Below are positions 54,209 to 62,465 of a stretch of DNA of 64,000 nucleotides, one piece after another. The first letter of the stretch is position 1; each line of letters starts with the position of its first letter. The notes beneath the pieces were generated by a model. The model was not told the origin of the DNA. It saw only the letters and a list, made by a program, of their open reading frames with translations, and made no database searches. The position numbers and the translations under genes are program-made. The stretch is from contig NZ_JAFIDA010000001.1 in assembly GCF_017834145.1 (NCBI RefSeq), forward strand, positions 1,798,001 through 1,862,000. The letters run 5' to 3'. This DNA comes from Leucobacter exalbidus (lineage in GTDB: Bacteria > Actinomycetota > Actinomycetes > Actinomycetales > Microbacteriaceae).

Positions 54209-55762
54209 ATGACTGAACCAGCATCAGTTGCGTTAGATGCCAAGGATTCCCCAGCGATGGGTGTTGATGAGGCTCGCACGAGAGTAGTAGACCTCAGCAT
54301 CTCTTCCAAGGATCGAATGATCATGGAAGACACACGGCTACTGGGTCAGCCCATGCCGCTCCTGTACATCTTCAGTCTCGAGTTCTGGGAGCGGTTCTCG
54401 TTCTATGGCTTGCAGGCCATTCTCGCCATCTACATCTACTTCTCGGTCGCAGACGGCGGACTCGGGCTGGGCACAGGCACAGCAGTCGGCATTATTGCCG
54501 CCTACGGCGGAACCGTCTACCTCTCGACCCTCCTCGGAGCGTGGGTCTCTGATCGCCTCTTTGGTGCCGAACGCACCATTTTCTACTCAGCGGTCATTGT
54601 GGTCATCGGTCACGTCACCCTCGCTCTGGTTCCCGGTTTAGCTGGGCTACTGGTCGCACTGGTACTGACCGCAGTCGGAGCTGGCGGCGTGAAAGCAAAC
54701 GCAGCGGCAATGGTTGGGCAGTTGTATAGTCCTGGCAGCCAGCGAAAAGACGGCGGCTTTGTTCTCTACTACATGTCAATCACTATCGGCGCGTTGTTCG
54801 GTCCGCTCCTCACCGGGCTGGCTCAGTCAGAACTCGGCTTCCACTACGGATTCGGTCTAGCCGCAATCGGCATGACTATCGGCCTCGTCATTTATTCGCT
54901 CACCAAAAAGCACCTCCCCGACAGCGCGAAGTTGGTGCCCAATCCGCTCCCCGTAAATCAACGGTGGATGATCCTCGTAGCCGCAGCTGCAGTGGTGGGC
55001 GCGTTTACGATCATCGTTTCCACAGGGCTTCTCAATATGGGGAACGTGAGCCAGTGGGTGTCCGGCATCTCCCTGGCAATGCTCATCATGTTTTACTACG
55101 TCTTCGTCACCTCGAAGAAGGTGAATCGCGCTGAACGGAAGCGAACGATTGCTTTCATTCCGGCACTGGTCAGCACAGTTGTCTATTTTGCGCTCCACTT
55201 CCAAGTGTTTGGGTTGCTCACCACCTACGCTGACACGAGCATGAATCGAAAGATCGGCGACTGGGAAATGCCCGTTGCGTGGCTGGTCACTATGTACGCA
55301 GTGCTCATCACAGTTGCCGCCCCGTTCCTGAGCCGCCTGTGGACACGACTTCGCAACAAACAGCCTTCCTCTTCGATGAAACTGGGCCTTGGCCTTCCGA
55401 TCACTGGCGTTGCATTCTTGATGTTCATCCCGTTCGCAAATGCAACCGAACCAAACTCGACGCCCGTACTCTGGGTCGCGCTGATCTTGTTCTTGATCGG
55501 CATCGGTGAGCTCCTGGTCGGCCCCGTGGGTGTATCACTGGCCACAACCGTTGCACCAGCAGCTTTCAAGGCACAGACCGTCGGCGTGTACTACCTCTCC
55601 ATCGCTTTGGGTAGCGCTCTCTCAGGAGTCCTTGGCCAGTTCTACGACCCCATGAACCAGGTCCCTTACTGGATCACTATGGGCGCCCTCGGACTGATCG
55701 CTGGGGCGGTTCAAATCATCATCGCCCGCCCCGTTTCGCGAGTCCTCGTACCCACCGTCTAA
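54209..55762 (+). CDS. POT/PTR family proton-dependent oligopeptide transporter
   Basis: This 517-aa carrier has 14 predicted helices and the POT motif LEFWERFSFYGLQAILAIYI, which contains the ExxER proton-coupling site. It also has GGVKANAAAMVGQLY and YYMSITIGALFGPLL. It should import di- and tripeptides with protons. An acidic-residue-rich N-terminal extension of about 45 residues precedes helix 1. GGAGAGG precedes ATG 54209. The following oxidase gene starts 40 bases downstream, so the two form an operon. Confidence 0.92.
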   Translation: MTEPASVALDAKDSPAMGVDEARTRVVDLSISSKDRMIMEDTRLLGQPMPLLYIFSLEFWERFSFYGLQAILAIYIYFSVADGGLGLGTGTAVGIIAAYGGTVYLSTLLGAWVSDRLFGAERTIFYSAVIVVIGHVTLALVPGLAGLLVALVLTAVGAGGVKANAAAMVGQLYSPGSQRKDGGFVLYYMSITIGALFGPLLTGLAQSELGFHYGFGLAAIGMTIGLVIYSLTKKHLPDSAKLVPNPLPVNQRWMILVAAAAVVGAFTIIVSTGLLNMGNVSQWVSGISLAMLIMFYYVFVTSKKVNRAERKRTIAFIPALVSTVVYFALHFQVFGLLTTYADTSMNRKIGDWEMPVAWLVTMYAVLITVAAPFLSRLWTRLRNKQPSSSMKLGLGLPITGVAFLMFIPFANATEPNSTPVLWVALILFLIGIGELLVGPVGVSLATTVAPAAFKAQTVGVYYLSIALGSALSGVLGQFYDPMNQVPYWITMGALGLIAGAVQIIIARPVSRVLVPTV

Positions 55763-55802
55763 CCGCCCACCCTGGGCATCATCCAACAGAAAGCAAGGAA
55801 AA

Positions 55803-56960
55803 GTGTCTCGATTGCGCATCGCGGTTATTGGTACCGGAACGATGGGGTCCCAAGCTCTATGGCAGCTCTCACAACAGGATTGTGACGTGGTCGGCTACGA
55901 GCTTTACCAACCCGGTCACGCTCGTGGCGCTGCTGCTGGCGAGAACCGAGTGTTCAATTTCATCGAGCTTGAAGACTTACGGGTGCTTCCCATGACTGAT
56001 CGAGCAGATCAGCTCTATCGGCGACTCGAAGAAGACTCCGGAGTCGAATTACGAGACCTTCAAGGTGTTCTGGCGATCGGCGAAGAAAGCGCTGAGCCTA
56101 CCCAGATTGCGCTAGAAACTGCGCGAAAATATCCCGACCGTTTTCAGGTACTCAGCAACGCCGAGACCCGTGCCAAGTATCCGAAGTTCAATATTCATGA
56201 CAATGAGATCGCCATCTTCGACAAGGAAGGTGGAATCATCTTCCCTGATCGGACCATTCAGGCTGCATCCGCGTTAGCCGTAGAAAACGGGGCGATCTTG
56301 CACACTGAGGCCCGCGTAGCGAGCATCGAACAGCGTGACGGAAAAGTATATGTCACGAACACAGACCAAGAAGTTGAGACTTTCGACAGGGTAGTGGTCG
56401 CTGCTGGCGCTTGGACCGGTCAACTGCTGCCGTCCATGGACAAGTACTTCGCCATGCGCCGGCTCATCTCAACTTGGTTCCGGCCGAAGTTCCGGGAAAC
56501 CATGGAAGGGCTACCCGCTTACGTCAGGACAGAGCCGAATTACTCATACGGCCTTCCGTCCCCAGACGGGACCGCTCTGAAGGTCGGCCTCGGTTTCAAG
56601 AATCACCTTGCGATCGCTTCACCAGATTCATCTGAGTACACGCTCAGTGATGCGGATCTTCTACCTCTGCGAAATCTTGTCCGCGATCTATTCCCATCGC
56701 TCGGAGATTACCCTTCCCGATTTACGGTGTGCCACGAGAGTTACACCAAATCGCGAATTGAATGGGTTCAGCCGCACCCCGAGATGAGCAACGTTCTGGT
56801 CATGGCGGGGTTCTCCGGTAAGGGCTTCAAGAACTCACCTGCACTCGGCGAAATTGGTGCCCGCTGGGCTTTGGGCCTACCCACGGAACCACATGCTGAG
56901 TTCCTGTTTGAACTCGATCATCTCCCGTTCGAAGAAACCGAAGCTGTAGCCCAGGGATAA
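55803..56960 (+). CDS. FAD-dependent amine oxidase, sarcosine/N-methyltryptophan oxidase-like
   Basis: This 385-aa flavoprotein starts with the Rossmann motif RIAVIGTGTMGSQALWQLSQ. It has the MSOX/SolA-like HARGAAAGENRVFN segment and VVVAAGAWTG. Near residue 304, TVCHESYTKS carries a cysteine placed like the one that binds FAD covalently in sarcosine oxidase. MAGFSGKGFKNSPALGEIGA fits the C-terminal FAD site. It should oxidise a secondary amine or N-methyl amino acid. GTG 55803 follows AAGGAAAA. Co-transcription with the peptide carrier suggests amino-acid catabolism. Confidence 0.9.
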   Translation: MSRLRIAVIGTGTMGSQALWQLSQQDCDVVGYELYQPGHARGAAAGENRVFNFIELEDLRVLPMTDRADQLYRRLEEDSGVELRDLQGVLAIGEESAEPTQIALETARKYPDRFQVLSNAETRAKYPKFNIHDNEIAIFDKEGGIIFPDRTIQAASALAVENGAILHTEARVASIEQRDGKVYVTNTDQEVETFDRVVVAAGAWTGQLLPSMDKYFAMRRLISTWFRPKFRETMEGLPAYVRTEPNYSYGLPSPDGTALKVGLGFKNHLAIASPDSSEYTLSDADLLPLRNLVRDLFPSLGDYPSRFTVCHESYTKSRIEWVQPHPEMSNVLVMAGFSGKGFKNSPALGEIGARWALGLPTEPHAEFLFELDHLPFEETEAVAQG

Positions 56961-56972
56961 CTTAGCGAGGGC

Positions 56973-59900
56973 TCATAGCTCGATCAGGTTCTCCTCAGTG
57001 GCCCCCGCGCATATAGCGACGTGCACGGGGGTCGCACGGCCACCCTCGATCGCGAACCCGCGGCCCGGAGGAAAGTCGGCCCGCTTGACGCGGCCCAGGT
57101 GTTCTCGAAACGGGCTCTGGCTTTCACCCTCGTCGGGTTGCAACGCGAGCCCCCACGTGGGCTGTTTCAGCGCCGCGAACAGATCCCAAATCGCGCCGCC
57201 GGTGCCCTGCTCGAACTCGACGAGCACCAGGGCATCGGCCCGCCGCGCCGTTTTCACGAGCGCCACGAGTTCTGCGAGCGCCTCCGTTCCCTCAGCGGTT
57301 GAGGCCCGCTCGATCACGATCACGGGCCGCGAAACGGGTGCGGGGGTGGGCGACGCGGGATCCGGGACCAGATCAGGTACTGCTCCCGGCGCCTCCGCGC
57401 CGTGCACCGCATCGACCGGGCCGCCGATGAGCCCGGGCAAGAGTTGCGGGCCGCGCGGCGGCTTACCGCCTAGCCTGATCGTGAGCTCGCGGGCGAGATC
57501 GCGCACCGCGTCCTCTTCGTGCGCGATCCGGTCCCAGATGCCGCGCCGCCGCAATCCGTCGTCGGTGAGGGTGAGCAGGATGAGTTCTGTCGTTTCGCCG
57601 CGCGCCCGTGCCCCGCGCGCCGCCGCGATGGCGCAGGTCGCGGCCGCCGTGGATAGCCCGGCGCCCGAGGGCCCCGCGATCACGCCGAGCCCGCGGGTGG
57701 GCAGGGTGATCGGCGCGAGATCGCTCGTGTCGATGCCGTAGGTGGGGCGGTCGCCGATGCTCGCGGCGAGGTCGTTCAGTGCGATGAACGTGGGCGCCTT
57801 GCGCACCTCGGCGACCGGGGGCAGTTGGGCGTGACGCAGCTGCTCGGCGAGGGTTTCGACGGCTCGGGTTTGGGCGCGCAGTTCGGGCTCCCCACCCGCG
57901 AGCGCGAACTGCAGCTCGGTGAGCTGCGGCCCGCGGCGGCGGCCTGATGTTCCAGGGACGCCCGGGGCGCCGCTGGATCCTGCGGCTCCGGCGGTGTGCT
58001 GCGCTCCGCCCACGAGTACGGCTCGGCCGGGGCCCGCGCCGTCGAGCATTTCGGCGGCTCCGGCGAAGTAGCCGTAGTCGGCCGGGTTGGCGAGGCGCAG
58101 CACGTATTGTTCTTGCACGCTTGCGGCGAGCGCGGTGGGGATCGCCCCGGGTCGGTCGCAGGTCATGATGACGTGCACGCCGGCGGCCCGCCCGGTGGCC
58201 ATGATGTCGGTGAGTTGTTGGAGCTGGGTGTGGGGGCCTGCGGGGGCTTCTGCGGCTTGGCGCAGCGCGGCGAATCCGTCGATGAGCAGCACGATGCGGG
58301 ATGCGGTGGCCGTGCGGCGGTAGGCCGCGAGGCCGTTGCAGCGGGCGGCCGCGAATCGGCTCGCGCGTTCGGTGAGGGCGTCGAGTACCCGGCGCAGTAC
58401 CCGGCCGGTGAGTTCGGTGTCGGCGAGGGGCACTACGGCTCCCACGGTAGGCAGGGAGCGGATCGCGTCGAGCGCCCCGCCTCCCGCATCGATGCCGTAC
58501 AGCTCGACCGGGTGGTCCATGGCCTGCGCCGAGAGTGCCTGGGCCAGTGTGATCAGTGCACTCGTTTTGCCGGTGCCGCTCGCACCGATGATGGCGACGT
58601 TGCCGGTGTGTTCGAGGTCGATCATGACGGGTTGCTGGGCCTGTAGTTCGGGGAGATCGCTGAGCCCGATGGCCACCGCGTCGCTGCGTTCGGCGGAGCT
58701 TAAGGAACCAGCGGAGCCTGCTGCATCAGCCGTGCCCGCGGGCCGCAGTTCCGCGAGCCCCGCGAGCCCGAGCACCCTCGGCAGCTCATCGAGCCAGGGT
58801 TTGCGGGGCGCCGCCACACCCGCTTCGTGGGCGGCAGCCACGAGGTTGTCGCGCAGGCGTTCGATGTCGCGCGGCGGCTTGGCACGCACGGCATGATCCG
58901 GGGCAGCATTCAGCGCCTCAGCCAGCCGGCGGCCCCCAGGTTCGGGCGGCACCGCCCACGGCTCGCCCTCGGCGAATCCGAGGGAGCGGATTTCGAGGGT
59001 CGGCACGGGCGCCCGTTCGGTGGCCCGCCCACCCAAGTACCCCGTTTGGAAGTGCGCGATGCGGCCCGGGCCCACTTTGATCGCGCCCCGCCCCGGGGTT
59101 TCGGCGGCGAAGAATGCGGCGTCTTTCACGCCGATGACGTCGCTGCTGTCGGCTTCGTCGGCCATGCGCAGCGCCACCCGCAGGTTCGTGTTGGCCCGCA
59201 GGTTGTCTTTGATGACGCCCGCGGGGCGCTGCGTGGCAAGAATCAGGTGGAGCCCGAGCGAGCGCCCCCGCTGGGCCACGTCGACGACGCCCTCGACGAA
59301 TTCGGGGACGTCGCTCGCGAGCGCAGCAAACTCGTCGATCACGATGACGAGCGCGGGCGGGGCTGCTGGGTCGCTACGGCGCTCCATCGTGGCGAGATCT
59401 TTGGCGCCGTGCTCAGCGAGCAGTTCTTCGCGGTACCGCAGCTCGGCGCGCAGCGAAGTCAGGGCCCGCCGCACCAGGTGTGGGCTGAGGTCGGTCACAA
59501 GGCCCACCGTGTGTGGCAGGTCGACGCACTCGGCGAACGCGGCGCCGCCTTTATAGTCGACCAGCAGATACGTGAGCCGGTCGGGGCTGATGAGGGCTGC
59601 GAGGCTCATGATCCAGGTCTGCAGAAACTCTGATTTGCCGGATCCGGTCGTGCCGCCCACGAGGGCGTGCGGGCCGTGGCGGCGCAGATCGATCATGGCG
59701 GGGCCAGCGGGCCCCTGCCCCACGGGGGCCGCGAGCGAGACCTCGTCGCGTTCGCTGCCGCGCACCCAGTTCGAGGCAAGCGTGCCCTGCCAGGCCCGCA
59801 GAATCGGCGCGGGCCCCGTGGCGAGATCGATCGGGTGGAGTTCGCGCAGCGCGACCTGTTTGGGGAGGTCGCTTTCGTCGAGCGCGCGGGCGGCGGCATC

Positions 59901-61916
59901 TTCGACGGGCGCGAGGGTGCGTGCGAGCTGCACCGCCACCGGCAGGTCGACGAATTCGGCCCGGCTGAGGGCCACGCGGGTGCCCGTGCGCACGAACCCC
60001 ACCGTGCTTCCGGCCCGATCGAGGTCGACAAAGGTGCGGCACGCGGCGGGCAGCTCGGCACGCGATCGGGCCACCCAGATCAGGTGCACCCCCACGTCGG
60101 GCCCTGCCTCGGCCACCCCAATCAGGCGCGAGAGCGTCGCCGCGTCGGGTGCTGCGCCGTCGGCGAGCACGAGCGCGACCACCGCGGGCAACGGCCGCAG
60201 ACTCTTCACCGCCTCACCTCGCCCCTCATCATTGCGGGTGTCGGCGGCCAAGTGCGAGCGCACTCCGCTGCCAGGTACTGCCCCGGATCTCCCCTCAATA
60301 AGCGCCTCGATCGCGATCAGTAACCGTGTGGTGGAGGCCTCGTCATCGGCGAGCTGCCAGGCGCCAATCGGGCTCGTCACCGGGGAGGAATGGGGCAACC
60401 ATTTCAACCATTCCCAGGGCGCCCCGGTGATTGTTCCACCGCCCGCACGACCACCGCCCGCGAAGCACGCCAGCACGAGTTCTTCTGGCGAATGGAGCCC
60501 GGCCAGTTGCAGCACGAGGGACCTGGCCAGCCCCGAGGCGTACACGGGGTCACCGGCCACTCCGATCGATCCGCACCGGTCGAAGCGTTCAAGCACCGGC
60601 ACCGGGTGCGCGGTGGCAAATTCGGTCTCGAGCGCACGCACCTCCGCCCAGTCTTCGTGGGGGCCGTCGCCCCGTGCAGGCGCGGTGAGGGTGGTGCGGC
60701 TGGGCAGTTCGCCTTCCCCCAGCCGTGCCTCTAGGAACGCACCGTGTTCGGGGCGCCTCGCCCACAGCAGGCCTGAGCGTGCGCTCATGGCGTCGGCGAT
60801 CTCGGGAACAGTGGGAGTTTCGGTGCCGCGCACCGCTATTTCTTGTTCAAGCAGGGCTTCAAGCTCGGTGCGTTCTGCGGCGAGCGCCGCACGAAAGCGC
60901 TGACCTGCGCGGCGCTGCTTGCGGCGCTTGGTCACCGCGCCGTCGACCCAGCTGCCCAGCATCATGACGGGCGTGAACGCCATCATCATGAGCATCAACG
61001 CCTGCCCGGTGACGAGAAACAGTACGCCGCCCATGATGACCGGTGCAATGAGGGCCAGTGTGGGGATGCGGGTGGTTTGTGTGGCGGGCGGCGGCGCGGG
61101 GAGCTGCCTGTTCGTCTGTGGAAATACCGGGTCGATGCGCGGCGATCGGGTGTGGAGCGCCCGGTGCGGCAGCACTCGAGCAGACATTGTGTGGGTCGGC
61201 AGAATCTGGGGTGGCGGGCCCGGGGTGAATTTCAGCACCACGTCGCCCACTTGTAATTCAGTAGGGCCCCGCAGCCGCACACCCGCTGAGTTGTCGCTGT
61301 TCCTCGCGTGGCCGCCCTCGCGGTTTTTCTCGTCGGCCCCGTGATCACCGACACCGCCACCGGCACCAGCACCAGCACCAGCGTTCTCTGGCAGGGCGAC
61401 TCGGGTGCCGTTCGCGCTTCCCAGGTCGTGCAGTCTGGTCTCGCCGTCGGTGCCGCACTCGATGGCGGCGTGCCTGCGCGAGACGCTGGGATCCTTCAGG
61501 TGCGCTCGTGAGCCGGGGTCTCGCCCCACCAGGTTCATCCCCGGCACCAGGCTGAAGAGCGCTCCCGCCTGTGATCCGGTCAGCACTTCGAGGTACCCCG
61601 CCGGGGTGACGAGCCGCTCGGCCGGCGCACCCCCGAACTCGGCCACCGGTTCGATCGTCCACCCCGACTGCAGCCCTGAGCCCGCAACCGGGCTGCCCGG
61701 GTCGAGCAGCACGGGCGGCGCAGTAGCGGTGCTGCTCCCACGGATAGTCACGGGGCGCAGCCGCTCGGCGGCGATGCGGCCGAGCAGCGGGTCGGCTGCG
61801 AGCCCCGCCCGAATAAGGGTGCGGGCCAGATCGGCGACCGTCGCGGTGACATCGCACGCAAGCGTGACATCGTGAGTGCCGCCGTCGGGCAGCTGCAGCG
61901 CGACCCGAAACTTCAC
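56973..61916 (-). CDS. FHA-FtsK/SpoIIIE ATPase, EssC/EccC-like
   Basis: This 1647-aa protein resembles EssC of type VII secretion. A ubiquitin-like start (LQLPDGGTHDVTLAC) is followed by an FHA domain (MNLVGRDPGSRAHLKDPSVS, then RRHAAIE) and two helices near residues 295-335. Three P-loop domains follow: one with GGTTGSGKSE and IVIDEFAALASDVPEF; a second with GASGTGKTS; and a third with GPSGAGLST, whose Walker lysine is Leu. GTG 61916 with GGGAG upstream is the likely start. No WXG100 or other secretion gene is in the window, so its partner system is unknown. Confidence 0.88.
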   Translation of the reverse strand: MKFRVALQLPDGGTHDVTLACDVTATVADLARTLIRAGLAADPLLGRIAAERLRPVTIRGSSTATAPPVLLDPGSPVAGSGLQSGWTIEPVAEFGGAPAERLVTPAGYLEVLTGSQAGALFSLVPGMNLVGRDPGSRAHLKDPSVSRRHAAIECGTDGETRLHDLGSANGTRVALPENAGAGAGAGGGVGDHGADEKNREGGHARNSDNSAGVRLRGPTELQVGDVVLKFTPGPPPQILPTHTMSARVLPHRALHTRSPRIDPVFPQTNRQLPAPPPATQTTRIPTLALIAPVIMGGVLFLVTGQALMLMMMAFTPVMMLGSWVDGAVTKRRKQRRAGQRFRAALAAERTELEALLEQEIAVRGTETPTVPEIADAMSARSGLLWARRPEHGAFLEARLGEGELPSRTTLTAPARGDGPHEDWAEVRALETEFATAHPVPVLERFDRCGSIGVAGDPVYASGLARSLVLQLAGLHSPEELVLACFAGGGRAGGGTITGAPWEWLKWLPHSSPVTSPIGAWQLADDEASTTRLLIAIEALIEGRSGAVPGSGVRSHLAADTRNDEGRGEAVKSLRPLPAVVALVLADGAAPDAATLSRLIGVAEAGPDVGVHLIWVARSRAELPAACRTFVDLDRAGSTVGFVRTGTRVALSRAEFVDLPVAVQLARTLAPVEDAAARALDESDLPKQVALRELHPIDLATGPAPILRAWQGTLASNWVRGSERDEVSLAAPVGQGPAGPAMIDLRRHGPHALVGGTTGSGKSEFLQTWIMSLAALISPDRLTYLLVDYKGGAAFAECVDLPHTVGLVTDLSPHLVRRALTSLRAELRYREELLAEHGAKDLATMERRSDPAAPPALVIVIDEFAALASDVPEFVEGVVDVAQRGRSLGLHLILATQRPAGVIKDNLRANTNLRVALRMADEADSSDVIGVKDAAFFAAETPGRGAIKVGPGRIAHFQTGYLGGRATERAPVPTLEIRSLGFAEGEPWAVPPEPGGRRLAEALNAAPDHAVRAKPPRDIERLRDNLVAAAHEAGVAAPRKPWLDELPRVLGLAGLAELRPAGTADAAGSAGSLSSAERSDAVAIGLSDLPELQAQQPVMIDLEHTGNVAIIGASGTGKTSALITLAQALSAQAMDHPVELYGIDAGGGALDAIRSLPTVGAVVPLADTELTGRVLRRVLDALTERASRFAAARCNGLAAYRRTATASRIVLLIDGFAALRQAAEAPAGPHTQLQQLTDIMATGRAAGVHVIMTCDRPGAIPTALAASVQEQYVLRLANPADYGYFAGAAEMLDGAGPGRAVLVGGAQHTAGAAGSSGAPGVPGTSGRRRGPQLTELQFALAGGEPELRAQTRAVETLAEQLRHAQLPPVAEVRKAPTFIALNDLAASIGDRPTYGIDTSDLAPITLPTRGLGVIAGPSGAGLSTAAATCAIAAARGARARGETTELILLTLTDDGLRRRGIWDRIAHEEDAVRDLARELTIRLGGKPPRGPQLLPGLIGGPVDAVHGAEAPGAVPDLVPDPASPTPAPVSRPVIVIERASTAEGTEALAELVALVKTARRADALVLVEFEQGTGGAIWDLFAALKQPTWGLALQPDEGESQSPFREHLGRVKRADFPPGRGFAIEGGRATPVHVAICAGATEENLIEL

Positions 61917-62047
61917 GCGGTACTCCCGCTGCTGGCTGCAGCCTCGGTGCTCCTGGCGGCTCCGCCGCGGCTCACCTGCGCGGTCACGCACCGCTGGCCT
62001 ATGCCCCGCTGATCCATGCCCTTCTGATCCATGCCACGCTCATTCAT
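61913..62047 (-). CDS. Possible 44-aa protein overlapping the EssC-like gene start
   Basis: The frame from ATG 62047 reads MNERGMDQKGMDQRGIGQRC and then a Ser/Ala-rich tail. Its TGA overlaps the GTG of the large ATPase gene (GTGA), the arrangement of coupled genes. Three 15-base units (GGCATGGATCAGAAG and two variants) encode the repeat. The ribosome site (GGGAC) is poor and there is no homologue that I know. It may be only a leader peptide or a chance frame. Confidence 0.3.
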   Translation of the reverse strand: MNERGMDQKGMDQRGIGQRCVTAQVSRGGAARSTEAAASSGSTA

Positions 62048-62365
62048 GTCCCGACGGTAGCCCGCAGCGGCCTTTCCGCGAGCGGACGGACGGGGTTCTG
62101 TGAAGAACTTGATCCGGGCCCTGAAAATGCGCCGTTGGGGACGAATCGCAGCAGCAGCCAGTGCGGCAAGACCTGGCGCGCAGCCGGCAGCGGTTCACCA
62201 CACACTGAGATTTCACTAACTTCAGAGCGAAAGGCTCGAAAATCTCTGGAATTAGTGAAATCTCTGAACCTGGTGAAAGTGGTGGGACTGCTGCGGGCGA
62301 CAGGGTGGCTGCGCGTGGTGCAGTGGCGGTGGGCACCGGGCAGTGGCGGGCTGGCAGTGCGCAAA
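62048..62365. other. Intergenic region with no gene
   Basis: No protein-like frame is seen on either strand. It holds the long dyad at 62207-62264 and is bounded on the right by the terminator at 62365-62398. Confidence 0.6.
62207..62264. repeat. Long inverted repeat with 21-bp arms
   Basis: GAGATTTCACTAACTTCAGAG (arm 62207-62227, 21 bases with key core GAGATTTCACTAA) pairs with 62244-62264. The first 13 bases of the arms are perfect, and 19 of 21 overall match. The loop is about 16 bases. No T-run follows, so it is not a classic terminator. Confidence 0.75.
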
Positions 62366-62398
62366 AGCGGCCCGGATCAGTCAAGATCCGGGCCGCTT
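62365..62398 (-). terminator. Terminator of the DAACS symporter gene
   Basis: AAGCGGCCCGGATC and GATCCGGGCCGCTT form a perfect 14-base stem with a six-base loop. On the minus strand it is followed by TTGCG. It lies 68 bases after the gene's stop. Confidence 0.85.
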
Positions 62399-62465
62399 GG
62401 CAGGGTGTGGGCAGGGCCCATGCGCTCAGCAATACGTGTGCTGCAATACGCGCTGCAGCGCGAGG

